From positions 1,550,001 to 1,614,000 of the forward strand of contig NZ_LT594621.1 of assembly GCF_900091655.1 (NCBI RefSeq): a stretch of 64,000 nucleotides of DNA. The letters are read 5' to 3'. Both the position numbers and the translations under genes were made by a program. The notes beneath the pieces are model-generated. The model searched no databases, was not told the DNA's origin, and saw only the letters and a program-made list of their open reading frames with translations. This stretch comes from Culturomica massiliensis (GTDB lineage Bacteria > Bacteroidota > Bacteroidia > Bacteroidales > Marinifilaceae). This document shows, piece after piece, positions 8,761-17,452 of this stretch; the first letter of the stretch is position 1, and each line of letters begins with the position of its first letter.

Positions 8761-9324
8761 TTACCTTTCTTCGGAGATCATTTTCAACCATTTGAAATAG
8801 CCGAAGAAGGCAATTATAGTATAAAATCCATATAAAGCGGCATAGAAAGGTAAACCTTTATAAATATATAACCCACAACTAACAACATCGACAATAATCC
8901 ATACCAACCATTGTTCGGCATGTTTATAAGCCAACATCCACATGGCCACAATACTCAATGCCGTTGTCAAACTGTCAAGCCAGGGAACTGTACTATCCGT
9001 AAAACGAATCAATATCCAGGCAATAAACAACAATAACCCGACAGCTATAGCTGTCAACGGCAAAATCTGTTTTATAGGCGTATGTATAACCGGAAGCTCT
9101 TTCTTACCGGAAGCCCCTTTTAACCACATCGCCCAACCGTATATACCGGCTAAAAGATAGTAAATATTAATACCGAAATCCGCATATAATCCGGACCGAT
9201 AATACACCATAAGACTTAAAGCCGGCATGACAATACCCGCAGCCCAAAGCCAGATACTCGCTTTATATTCGAACCAGAGATATAGCAATCCGACAAGGGT
9301 CCCGATAATTTCTAAATAATCCAT
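8761..9324 (-). CDS. pnuT: PnuC-family thiamine transporter (PnuT)
   Basis: 187 residues, almost entirely hydrophobic with about seven membrane segments, the PnuC fold (MDYLEIIGTLVGLLYLW, WLWAAGIVMPALS, YADFGINIYYLLAGIYGW). PnuC proteins move nicotinamide riboside; relatives encoded in TPP-riboswitch operons are the thiamine transporters called PnuT. The neighbouring TonB receptor, kinase and riboswitch make thiamine the likely substrate. It acts in the inner membrane by facilitated diffusion, and the downstream kinase would trap thiamine as TPP. The specificity is inferred from context, not from individual residues. Confidence 0.88.
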   Translation of the reverse strand: MDYLEIIGTLVGLLYLWFEYKASIWLWAAGIVMPALSLMVYYRSGLYADFGINIYYLLAGIYGWAMWLKGASGKKELPVIHTPIKQILPLTAIAVGLLLFIAWILIRFTDSTVPWLDSLTTALSIVAMWMLAYKHAEQWLVWIIVDVVSCGLYIYKGLPFYAALYGFYTIIAFFGYFKWLKMISEER

Positions 9325-9451
9325 AGCTGCTTTAAAATGTAAATTTCAGATCGACTATAAAAGAATAAAATTACAAAAAACCAAGATACGAACCCATAAA
9401 TTTTTGATTTACAATCGGAACCGATATTAACACCGGTTCCAACCTTATCTT

Positions 9452-11737
9452 TTAAAATCGCAACGTCAGATACGCCAACGCATTAATTCCGGCATTGGGA
9501 TAATAAGCCGCATAAGGTACTATTTCCGGTTTGACACCTGCCGGTTTGATTCTGTCCGGTGTCGGGTAAACAGCCGTACGACTGGCATATCCGTTGCTTT
9601 CATACGTTTCATCGAACAGGTTATACACCGTTACCCCTACCGTTACCGATTTCATCGCCGGCAGCTTGAAAGTATAACTTACATTCAAATTACTTACAAA
9701 ATAAGCATCCAATGTACAATCATTATCCCCGGAATTATTCAGGTACTGCTTACTTACATACTGAGACTGTAACGAGGCATCCAATCCCTTATAATTGAAA
9801 GCAATCAAACTATTCAACATAAAATCCGGAGAAAAAGAAATCGGAGTGGATCCCAAATAATTGGCTGTTTGAGAAATACCGCCATCTGCTGTTGTCATAT
9901 CTTTCCAGTTTTCATTCACATCGCTCAAATATTCCGTATAATGCTTAATCCGGTTACGGCTCAACGTCGCATTGACATCCCAACGCAACCAATTTGTAAA
10001 CCTCATTCCGGCCGACAATTCGGCACCCGTACGATAACTATCTTTTACGTTAGCTGATACGGCTTCTCCGATCTCGTTCAACTGTCCGGTCAATACCAGT
10101 TGATCTTTATAATCCATATAATACAAATTCACGCCGGCAGTAAAACGGCCCGAGCGGAAAGTATATCCGAGCTCATAATCCAGCAGGCGTTCGGCTTTGG
10201 GGCGTTGGGTAAAGAAACCGTCAGTGTAATTATTTCGGGTCGGTTCCTTCTGCGCTACAGCAAATGAAGCGTAAGCACTGTTTTGAGAATTGATCTGCCA
10301 GAAAAGTCCCGCTTTCGGATTAAAAAAGTTAAAGGTTTCATCCAAATTCAATGGCTGCATATGACCCGCACTCCAATCGTATTTATCGTTCACTCCTTTT
10401 ATCGTATAATTAATATGACGATATTGTAAATCGACGTAAAAATTCAGATTACGTACAAATTCATAATTCAGACGTCCGTATATATTGGCATCCAGTTTCT
10501 CTCCGGTATTTTCATAGAACTTATGATCGGGAGCAAGATCGCCGATATAATTTTTCACCCAAATTACATTTCCATCGTGATCATTCTTGTATTTATTCAT
10601 TCCGCCTCCGAGAGATGCCTGTAATTTTCCGGTTTGATAATTTAAAGAAAAAACCATACCACCGAAATCACTGGCGACATTCTTTCTCCGGATTAAATTC
10701 GAAGTTTCAACCGTTTTGCCTTCAGCATCCACATAAGGTTGTAATCCATATTCGGCCAGATAGCGGCCATTCTTGTATTCCTGGTAATATCCTTCCCCGC
10801 CGGTGTAATGAAAAGCAACATTTAAATTCCAGGCCGGATTGAAAATATGGTTGAATAATAACTGATAATGGGTTTGACGATACACATCCAGTTGATCATC
10901 ATAAAAACCCACAGCCTTTCCGTTCTCATCTTCAATTACTCCATTCGGGTTATAGGTACGATCGGTTTCCAGCATATCCTTGGTTATACCGTCCCAGGCA
11001 TGATAAGTTTCTTCTTTGCCACCGAAAGTAATAAATTTAACCGTCGTTTTATCTCCGTAATACCCGGCCTGAGCAAAATAAGATTTCAATTGGGCAGAAG
11101 CCCGGTCTCTATAACCATCACTTTTAATATGCGAAAGCCGGGCATCGAAAGCCCAACGATTATTCACCAGACCGGTTCCCACTTTAAACGTTTCTTTCTG
11201 TGTATTAAACGAACCGTAAGAACCGCTGATTTCTGCATAAGGATTGATGGCAGAGCTCTCTGTCTGCATATTGATACTTCCCCCGAAAGCACCGGCCCCG
11301 TTCGTTGAAGTTCCGGCCCCGCGCTGTATCTGCATATCTTTCAAAGAAGAAGCCAAATCCGGCGTATTCACCCAAAAAATAGCATGACTCTCCGCATCAT
11401 TCATCGGAATACCGTTAGTGGTTACATTAATACGAGTCGCATCGGTACCCCGTACACGTATCGTCGAGTAGCCGATTCCGGCACCGGCATCTGTCGTGGT
11501 CAATACGGAAGGCGTCATCAACAATAAAAACGGAATATCCAAACCGGCATTTTGTTTCTGAATTGCCTCTTTACTGATATTGACAAAAGCAATCGGAGTC
11601 CTCGCTGTTGCACGCGTTGAAAAGACCTGAGCCTCTTCAAGATTTACATGACGCAAAGAATCCGTCGTTTCTGTTTCTGCAACGGCATACAAACCACAAT
11701 GCAATAATGTGGCAATGATCCAAAATTTTTTATTCAT
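9452..11737 (-). CDS. TonB-dependent receptor for thiamine or thiamine precursors
   Basis: 761 residues: signal peptide (about 1-21), a plug domain with the usual IRVRGTDATRINVTTNG, MQIQRGAGTSTNGAGAFGGSINM segments (about 45-165), then a 22-strand-type barrel ending in aromatic LTLRF. It brings a large or scarce ligand across the outer membrane using TonB energy. It is the first gene behind a complete TPP riboswitch and precedes PnuT and thiamine pyrophosphokinase, the arrangement known in Bacteroidetes as the OMR1 thiamine receptor locus. No SusD partner or N-terminal carboxypeptidase-like domain is present, consistent with a vitamin rather than glycan receptor. Confidence 0.92.
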   Translation of the reverse strand: MNKKFWIIATLLHCGLYAVAETETTDSLRHVNLEEAQVFSTRATARTPIAFVNISKEAIQKQNAGLDIPFLLLMTPSVLTTTDAGAGIGYSTIRVRGTDATRINVTTNGIPMNDAESHAIFWVNTPDLASSLKDMQIQRGAGTSTNGAGAFGGSINMQTESSAINPYAEISGSYGSFNTQKETFKVGTGLVNNRWAFDARLSHIKSDGYRDRASAQLKSYFAQAGYYGDKTTVKFITFGGKEETYHAWDGITKDMLETDRTYNPNGVIEDENGKAVGFYDDQLDVYRQTHYQLLFNHIFNPAWNLNVAFHYTGGEGYYQEYKNGRYLAEYGLQPYVDAEGKTVETSNLIRRKNVASDFGGMVFSLNYQTGKLQASLGGGMNKYKNDHDGNVIWVKNYIGDLAPDHKFYENTGEKLDANIYGRLNYEFVRNLNFYVDLQYRHINYTIKGVNDKYDWSAGHMQPLNLDETFNFFNPKAGLFWQINSQNSAYASFAVAQKEPTRNNYTDGFFTQRPKAERLLDYELGYTFRSGRFTAGVNLYYMDYKDQLVLTGQLNEIGEAVSANVKDSYRTGAELSAGMRFTNWLRWDVNATLSRNRIKHYTEYLSDVNENWKDMTTADGGISQTANYLGSTPISFSPDFMLNSLIAFNYKGLDASLQSQYVSKQYLNNSGDNDCTLDAYFVSNLNVSYTFKLPAMKSVTVGVTVYNLFDETYESNGYASRTAVYPTPDRIKPAGVKPEIVPYAAYYPNAGINALAYLTLRF

Positions 11738-11778
11738 TTGTGCTTTAAATTATAACAGAAAGGCGCACATCTGTTACA

Positions 11779-11858
11779 TAACTCCCTTCGCCGGCATTAC
11801 CCGGATCAGGTTCAATGGGTATAATCTCAGCCCGTACTATTCAGGCACCCCTTTCTGA
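11779..11858 (-). promoter_or_regulatory. TPP riboswitch (THI element)
   Basis: On the minus strand the conserved blocks occur in order: GGGGTGCC, GGCTGAGAT, ACCC, GAACCTGATCCGGGTAATGCC and GGCGAAGGGA. These are the thiamine pyrophosphate aptamer signatures. It lies between a strong promoter and the receptor start, about 42 bases upstream of the ATG. High TPP should switch the thiamine uptake operon off. Confidence 0.96.
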
Positions 11859-11873
11859 CTGTTAATAATGGCT

Positions 11874-11905
11874 CAAAGGTAAATAAAAATTAAGAAAATA
11901 CCCAA
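11874..11905 (-). promoter_or_regulatory. Promoter of the thiamine uptake operon
   Basis: TTG (11903-11905), 21-base spacer and TACCTTTG (11874-11881) on the minus strand. Transcription would begin just before the riboswitch. Confidence 0.75.
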
Positions 11906-11932
11906 AAGAAAAAGTTTATAGAAACAAAAATA

Positions 11933-11961
11933 GGGTAATGAAAATATTTTTTCATCGCCCC
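11933..11961 (-). terminator. Possible weak terminator after the small DUF4190-like gene
   Basis: On the minus strand GGGGCGATGAAAA pairs imperfectly with TTTTCATTACCC, followed by TATTTTTG. Two or three internal mismatches make it a weak prediction. Confidence 0.35.
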
Positions 11962-12018
11962 ATTATTTTTCTTCTATTAAATCTGTGAAGATTCAGAAAG
12001 TCGCATCCCCCGTTTTTA

Positions 12019-12318
12019 TCACAACGTAAGAGCAGCAGTTACGGCACCGAAAACAGCCAGCAATAATATCACCCCGATCAGAGATATTACCAGTCCGGCA
12101 ATAGCAAGCCCCCTGGGAGCTTTAAACATACCGCAGGCAGAAAAAATAAGTCCTAACAACCATACAATCCAGCCTAAAAACGGAATCCAGCCTAAAAATA
12201 ATGCAATCAATGCCAATACAAACCCCGCAGTACCCAAACCATTCGAACGGGAAACAGGCTGCTGAATTATAATCGTTTGTTTGGGTTGCTCCTGATTTTT
12301 TGTTTCTAATTCTTCCAT
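12019..12318 (-). CDS. Small two-helix membrane protein, DUF4190-like
   Basis: 99 residues. A polar N-terminus (about 27 residues, Gln-rich) is followed by two long hydrophobic segments: GTAGFVLALIALFLGW...VWLLGLIFSACGMF and GLAIAGLVISLIGVILLLAVFG. The Gly/Ala-rich helix pair with KAPRGLAIAGLVIS is the pattern of the DUF4190 family, small inner-membrane proteins of unknown function. The frame opens at 12366, but a promoter ends at 12378, which would leave almost no leader; the Met at 12318 gives a leader of about 50 bases and is preferred. No function can be assigned. Confidence 0.7.
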   Translation of the reverse strand: MEELETKNQEQPKQTIIIQQPVSRSNGLGTAGFVLALIALFLGWIPFLGWIVWLLGLIFSACGMFKAPRGLAIAGLVISLIGVILLLAVFGAVTAALTL

Positions 12319-12377
12319 AAAATTATCTTTTAAACTTACACTTTTGTTCTTTATACCTAACGACATAAAATTACAGT

Positions 12378-12407
12378 CAAAAATACGAAAAAAAATAGGA
12401 TATGCAA
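12378..12407 (-). promoter_or_regulatory. Promoter of the DUF4190-like gene
   Basis: TTG (12405-12407), 19-base spacer, TATTTTTG (12378-12385) on the minus strand. It supports the downstream start at 12318. Confidence 0.65.
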
Positions 12408-12533
12408 TTTAATGTAAATTTTTATAAAAAACAATCAACACTAAAAGCTCGGCAAGCGGAATAAGAACAGATTGCAATATATCCTTCCCATATCAATTAT
12501 CAGTCCGGTTTGTATCTTTTCCTCCCCATTCCA

Positions 12534-12562
12534 TAAAAAAAGGGCTGCAAAATGCAGCCCTT
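12534..12562 (-). terminator. Rho-independent terminator after nifJ
   Basis: AAGGGCTGCA and TGCAGCCCTT form a 10-base-pair stem with a three-base loop, followed on the minus strand by a T-run. It lies 22 bases past the nifJ stop. Confidence 0.93.
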
Positions 12563-12583
12563 ATCCGGATCCAAAGATCTTAT

Positions 12584-15500
12584 TTATTCACCATACTTCA
12601 TTTCAGCATGACGTTTATAACCTTCGTATCTCCATTTGGCATTTGCTTCTGTTGTTTCAAACAGCTTCTCTGCATCTGCAGGAGCAGCTTTTACCAAAGA
12701 ATTGAAACGTACTTCACCCATCAGGAACTCACGGAATTTAGAGAAATCAGGTTCCTTAGAATCCAATTGGAACGGATTTTTACCTTCACACTCCAACAAC
12801 GGATTATAACGATACAACTGCCAGTAACCACACTCAACGGCTTTTTTCTCCTCTGCCTGTGATTTACCCATGCTAGCCTTCAAACCGTGGTTGATACAGG
12901 GAGCGTAAGCTATAATCAAAGACGGTCCCGGATATGCTTCCGCTTCTTTCAATGCTTTGATATATTGAGCCTGATTTGCCCCCATTGCTACCTGTGCTAC
13001 ATAAACATAGCCATAAGACATAGCCATCATACCCAAATCTTTTTTCCTTACCCGTTTACCGCTGGCAGCAAACTTGGCAACGGCACCCGTCGGCGTTGAT
13101 TTAGAAGACTGTCCACCGGTATTCGAATATACTTCGGTATCGACAACCAAAATATTTACGTCATGTCCGCTGGCCAATACATGATCTACACCACCGTAAC
13201 CGATATCATAAGCCCAACCGTCACCACCGAATATCCATTGAGATTTCTTCGTGAAATAAGCCTTCAGACTTAAAATTTCCTTAGCTACCGGAGCAGTCTC
13301 TTTTTCCAGGGCAGCAAGCAATGCATCGCTCAAAGCCAAAGTCTGGTCTTTATCATCAAAACCGGCAATCCATGCAGTAGCAGCAGCTTGTACAGCAGCA
13401 GAGAAAGCTGACATGTTTTCTTCCAGCAATCTCTTCACTCTTTCACGTAAACGGTTTGCACCTTCTGCCATACCGAAACCGAATTCAGCATTATCTTCAA
13501 ATAATGAATTAGCCCAGGCCGGACCACGCCCCGTCTTATAATTTGTACAATAAGGAGTAGAGGGAGCAGATGCACCGTAAATAGAAGAACAACCCGTTGC
13601 ATTAGCTACCATCATTCTTTCTCCGAACAACTGAGTGATTAATTTGATATACGGAGTTTCACCACAACCGGCACAGGCACCAGAGAACTCAAACAAAGGC
13701 TGAACAAATTGTGAATTCTTCACATTGTTCGGTTCTACAACTTGTTTGTAACCAACTTTCTTATCCATATATTCCCAACGAGGCATTTCAACCTCTTGAG
13801 ATTCCAGCGGTTTCATGACCAAAGCTTTGGTTTTAGCCGGACAAACATCGGCACAGTTACCACACCCCGTACAATCCAAAGGAGATACCTGAATTCTGAA
13901 TTGATATCCAGCCAGCTCTTTACCGATTGCCGGTTTTGATTGTGTTCCGGCAGGAGCAGCAGCCAATTCCTCACTCGTCATCAGGAAAGGACGGATAGCA
14001 GCGTGAGGACATACATAAGCACATTGGTTACACTGTATACAGTTTTCAACCTGCCATTCCGGAACATTCACAGCAATACCCCGTTTTTCATATTTCGCTG
14101 TTCCACAAGGGAATGTACCGTCTTCTCTGCCGACAAAAGCACTGACAGGCAGATCGTCTCCCTTCTGAGCATTCATCACATCTACAACATTACGGATAAA
14201 TTCAGGGCGGTTGCCATCATGACCCGGCATTTCATCCGGTAAATTCTTCCATTCGGCAGGAACATTGACTTTCACCAGATTGCCTTCCTTACCACCGGCG
14301 TCTACGGCAGCATAATTCATATTTACGATAGCTTCCCCTTTCGTACCGTAAGATTTCACGATAGCGGCTTTCATTTCTTTAACTGCCAGTTCGTAAGGAA
14401 TCACATTCGTAATCTTGAAAAAAGCACTCTGCATAATCGTATTGGTACGATTCCCCAATCCCAATTCCTGACCGATCTTCGTACCATTAATGATATAGAA
14501 ATTAATTTCGTTATCTGCCAGATATTTCTTCATATGGTTCGGCATATGCTTAGCCGTTTCTTCGGCATCCCAAAGAGAATTCAACAGGAACGAACCGCCT
14601 TTTTTCAACCCTTTCAATACATCATACTGATGGATGTATGCAGGCACATGACAAGCGACAAAGTCAGGAGTTGTCACCAGATAGGTAGAACGAATCGGTT
14701 CATCTCCGAAACGCAGGTGAGAAGCGGTAAAACCACCCGACTTCTTGGAATCATATGCGAAATATGCCTGACAATATTTATTCGTAGCTCCTCCGATAAT
14801 CTTGATGGAATTCTTATTGGCACCAACCGTACCGTCCGAACCCAACCCATAAAATTTGGCTTCGTAGGTGGAATCGGAGGTCACCTTTACTTCCTGCTCC
14901 AAAGGCAACGATTTGAATGTTACATCATCCACGATACCGACTGTGAACTGATTTTTCGGTTCATTCAAAGCCATATTTTTATAAATAGCGATGATTTGAG
15001 CCGGAGTCACATCCTTTGACCCCATACCATAACGTCCGCCTACAATCAAAGGCGCATTTGCTTTTCCATAGAATATATCTTTTACATCCAAATACAACGG
15101 ATCACCGTTAGCTCCCGGCTCTTTAGTACGGTCAAGTACTGTAATCCGTTTTACAGATGCGGGCACAGCTTCCATAAAATATTTGGCAGAGAACGGACGA
15201 TACAAATGAACGGCTATCAAACCGACCTTCTCTCCTTGCGCCAATTTATAATCAATTACTTCACGAATGGTATCCGTTATCGATCCCATAGCGATAATGA
15301 TATTTTCAGCATCCGGAGCACCATAGTAATCAAACGGACGATATTTTCTTCCGGTCAGCTTAGAAATTTCATCCATATAACCGGCCACGAGGTCAGGCAC
15401 TAATTCATAAAATTTATTACAAGCTTCACGTCCCTGGAAATAAATATCCGGATTTTGAGCCGTACCACGGGTTACCGGGGTTTCGGAATTCAACGAGCGG

Positions 15501-16120
15501 CTACGGAATGCCTGCAAAGCCTCCATATCCACCAGTCCCCGCAAATCTTCCATATCCAAAGCTTCAATTTTCTGTATCTCGTGAGAGGTACGGAAACCAT
15601 CGAAGAAATTCACAAACGGAACACGGGATTTTATTGCCGTCAAATGAGAAACAGCTGACAAATCCATCACTTCCTGTACAGAGCCGGAAGCCAACATAGC
15701 AAAACCGGTTTGACGGGCTGCATAAACATCGGCATGATCTCCGAAAATATTCAAAGCATGAGCAGCTAATGCCCGTGCACTTACATGAAATACACAAGGC
15801 AATAATTCCCCGGCAATTTTATACATGTTCGGAATCATCAACAACAATCCCTGTGAAGCAGTATAAGTACTGGTCAATGCACCGGCCTGTAAAGAACCAT
15901 GAACAGCTCCGGCAGCACCGGCTTCTGATTGCATTTCGATCACACGTACGGTTTCTCCGAACATGTTCTTTCTCCCTTTAGCCGCCCACTCGTCGACATT
16001 CTCAGCCATCGGCGAAGACGGAGTGATGGGATAAATACACGATACTTCACTGAACATATATGCTATATGTGCAGCGGCAGCGTTACCATCACAAGTCATG
16101 AATTGTTTTTCTTTTGCCAT
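12584..16120 (-). CDS. nifJ: Pyruvate:ferredoxin (flavodoxin) oxidoreductase
   Basis: 1178 residues, the full-length single-chain enzyme. It oxidises pyruvate with CoA to acetyl-CoA and CO2 and reduces ferredoxin, the main anaerobic route in these bacteria. Order of domains: pyruvate-binding domain I (YPITPSSPMAE near the N-terminus), domain III/II (GRYGMGSKDVTP), the two [4Fe-4S] motifs CIQCNQCAYVCP and CTGCGNCADVCP, a CAGCGETPY motif for the proximal cluster, and the TPP-binding segment GDGWAYDIGYGG followed by NTGGQSSKSTPTG. No truncation. Transcribed alone, with its own promoter and terminator. Confidence 0.97.
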   Translation of the reverse strand: MAKEKQFMTCDGNAAAAHIAYMFSEVSCIYPITPSSPMAENVDEWAAKGRKNMFGETVRVIEMQSEAGAAGAVHGSLQAGALTSTYTASQGLLLMIPNMYKIAGELLPCVFHVSARALAAHALNIFGDHADVYAARQTGFAMLASGSVQEVMDLSAVSHLTAIKSRVPFVNFFDGFRTSHEIQKIEALDMEDLRGLVDMEALQAFRSRSLNSETPVTRGTAQNPDIYFQGREACNKFYELVPDLVAGYMDEISKLTGRKYRPFDYYGAPDAENIIIAMGSITDTIREVIDYKLAQGEKVGLIAVHLYRPFSAKYFMEAVPASVKRITVLDRTKEPGANGDPLYLDVKDIFYGKANAPLIVGGRYGMGSKDVTPAQIIAIYKNMALNEPKNQFTVGIVDDVTFKSLPLEQEVKVTSDSTYEAKFYGLGSDGTVGANKNSIKIIGGATNKYCQAYFAYDSKKSGGFTASHLRFGDEPIRSTYLVTTPDFVACHVPAYIHQYDVLKGLKKGGSFLLNSLWDAEETAKHMPNHMKKYLADNEINFYIINGTKIGQELGLGNRTNTIMQSAFFKITNVIPYELAVKEMKAAIVKSYGTKGEAIVNMNYAAVDAGGKEGNLVKVNVPAEWKNLPDEMPGHDGNRPEFIRNVVDVMNAQKGDDLPVSAFVGREDGTFPCGTAKYEKRGIAVNVPEWQVENCIQCNQCAYVCPHAAIRPFLMTSEELAAAPAGTQSKPAIGKELAGYQFRIQVSPLDCTGCGNCADVCPAKTKALVMKPLESQEVEMPRWEYMDKKVGYKQVVEPNNVKNSQFVQPLFEFSGACAGCGETPYIKLITQLFGERMMVANATGCSSIYGASAPSTPYCTNYKTGRGPAWANSLFEDNAEFGFGMAEGANRLRERVKRLLEENMSAFSAAVQAAATAWIAGFDDKDQTLALSDALLAALEKETAPVAKEILSLKAYFTKKSQWIFGGDGWAYDIGYGGVDHVLASGHDVNILVVDTEVYSNTGGQSSKSTPTGAVAKFAASGKRVRKKDLGMMAMSYGYVYVAQVAMGANQAQYIKALKEAEAYPGPSLIIAYAPCINHGLKASMGKSQAEEKKAVECGYWQLYRYNPLLECEGKNPFQLDSKEPDFSKFREFLMGEVRFNSLVKAAPADAEKLFETTEANAKWRYEGYKRHAEMKYGE

Positions 16121-16154
16121 CTTTTTAAATTAATTGAAAACTGAAAATTGAAAA

Positions 16155-16183
16155 CAAAAATAATTTTGGCTTTCGACATTCAA
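16155..16183 (-). promoter_or_regulatory. Promoter of nifJ
   Basis: TTG (16181-16183), 18-base spacer, TATTTTTG (16155-16162) on the minus strand, 34 bases upstream of the start. It lies in a stretch with repeated TGAAAATTGAAAAC-like text. Confidence 0.6.
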
Positions 16184-16227
16184 TTTTGATTTATTACTAT
16201 ATTTAATTCTCAATCTTAATCTTCCCG

Positions 16228-17403
16228 TCAATAGGTAAATCCCGATAACCAGAGAGGTATGACATTTCCTTTTCCCCGTTCTATCATATCTTCCATCAGA
16301 ATAACATCATCCGCCCCCTTTTCTTTTCCTTCCTCACAAACATTTACATGATACATACCGTCAATCAGGAAATCAGCCCTATCCGTATAATTTATACGAT
16401 GCACCGGACACAATTGACTCAAAAAAAATGTTTTCCGTAATACCTGCTTATCCACCTCGTCCAGACAAACTGCATTCAACAAATTCGAATTGTGCATATA
16501 CAGTCTGTTCGGCTTACGCAAACAATCTTCCTCATTCCCTGCCGGCAACAACAATGTCAACAAACGGGCATTTTTCATGTAATACAAATAATTCAGCACC
16601 GTAGCCCGGGATACGCCGATATCGGCACTCAATCTACTGATATTCACACTGCCACCATTATCCCGCGCCACAAGATACAATAATTTTTTTAGTTTGGGCA
16701 GATATTTCAGTTCTATTTGATTATTGTAGGGAATATCAAATTCCAAAGTCAAATTGATATTTTTCAACAAATAATCAATATGTGATTTTTCTTCCAAATA
16801 TATCGGATAATAACCGTATCGTAAATAATTCCCGAAATAGGCCAAAGGACGAATCTGAGCCAGAATACCGTCTACGATCTGCTCGTGCTTTTCCACAATC
16901 TCCTTAAATGAAAATACCGGAAACTGATACCCTGTTTCAAGCTCCAGAAACTCCCGGAACGACAAACCGCTCAAATTATACATATCCACGATCTCTTTCA
17001 GATATTCATTCGATTTTACCCGAACGATGGAAGAAATCGTAAACACAATCTGCAAACCGGGAAAAGAATGATAACAGGCTTGCAACTCCCGGTCCCAGCC
17101 GGGATATTTATGAACCTGGTCTAATAAAAGAACTTTCCCTCCCAACTTATAAAAACGTTCAACAAAATGATAAAGTCCTTCTGCAGCAAAAAAAAGATTA
17201 TTGATATTTACATACAAACAGGAAACATCGTCCGGATAATAGTCGCGGCAATAATCCAATAAGAAATTCGTTTTCCCTACACCCCGGCTCCCTTTTACAG
17301 CAATCAAACGGCTCTTCCTGTTGATTTGATCTGCAAGTCCGCGACGAATAGCAGAAACACGCTCTTTTAATAATGTATTGTGCGTACTACGTAAACTGTC
17401 CAT
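16228..17403 (-). CDS. AAA_14-type ATPase (archaeal/bacterial ATP-binding family) with altered Walker B
   Basis: 391 residues. A P-loop (GSRGVGKT) near residue 40, a Walker B strand KVLLLDQVHKYPGW, an IVFTISSI sensor segment and a C-terminal winged-helix-like region (ISRLSADIGVSRATVLNYL) followed by a short DUF4143-like end match the AAA_14/DUF4143 family. Members are common in Bacteroidales and their role is largely unknown. The Walker B reads Asp-Gln where the family has Asp-Glu, and the sensor has lost its usual Gly-Ser, so ATP hydrolysis may be impaired. The frame extends to a TTG at 17424, but that codon sits inside the -7 box, so the ATG at 17403 is used. Confidence 0.82.
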   Translation of the reverse strand: MDSLRSTHNTLLKERVSAIRRGLADQINRKSRLIAVKGSRGVGKTNFLLDYCRDYYPDDVSCLYVNINNLFFAAEGLYHFVERFYKLGGKVLLLDQVHKYPGWDRELQACYHSFPGLQIVFTISSIVRVKSNEYLKEIVDMYNLSGLSFREFLELETGYQFPVFSFKEIVEKHEQIVDGILAQIRPLAYFGNYLRYGYYPIYLEEKSHIDYLLKNINLTLEFDIPYNNQIELKYLPKLKKLLYLVARDNGGSVNISRLSADIGVSRATVLNYLYYMKNARLLTLLLPAGNEEDCLRKPNRLYMHNSNLLNAVCLDEVDKQVLRKTFFLSQLCPVHRINYTDRADFLIDGMYHVNVCEEGKEKGADDVILMEDMIERGKGNVIPLWLSGFTY

Positions 17404-17421
17404 TTTCTCTTTTTTGCCATA

Positions 17422-17452
17422 CAAAAATAATATAAAATATAATTATTTGCAA
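17422..17452 (-). promoter_or_regulatory. Promoter of the AAA_14 ATPase gene
   Basis: TTG (17450-17452), 20-base spacer, TATTTTTG (17422-17429) on the minus strand. It leaves a leader of only about 13 bases before the ATG at 17403. Confidence 0.65.

Noticed and set aside
14534..15019. 161-codon plus-strand frame within nifJ
   Set aside because: It lies opposite a fully conserved enzyme domain and its product has no recognisable pattern.
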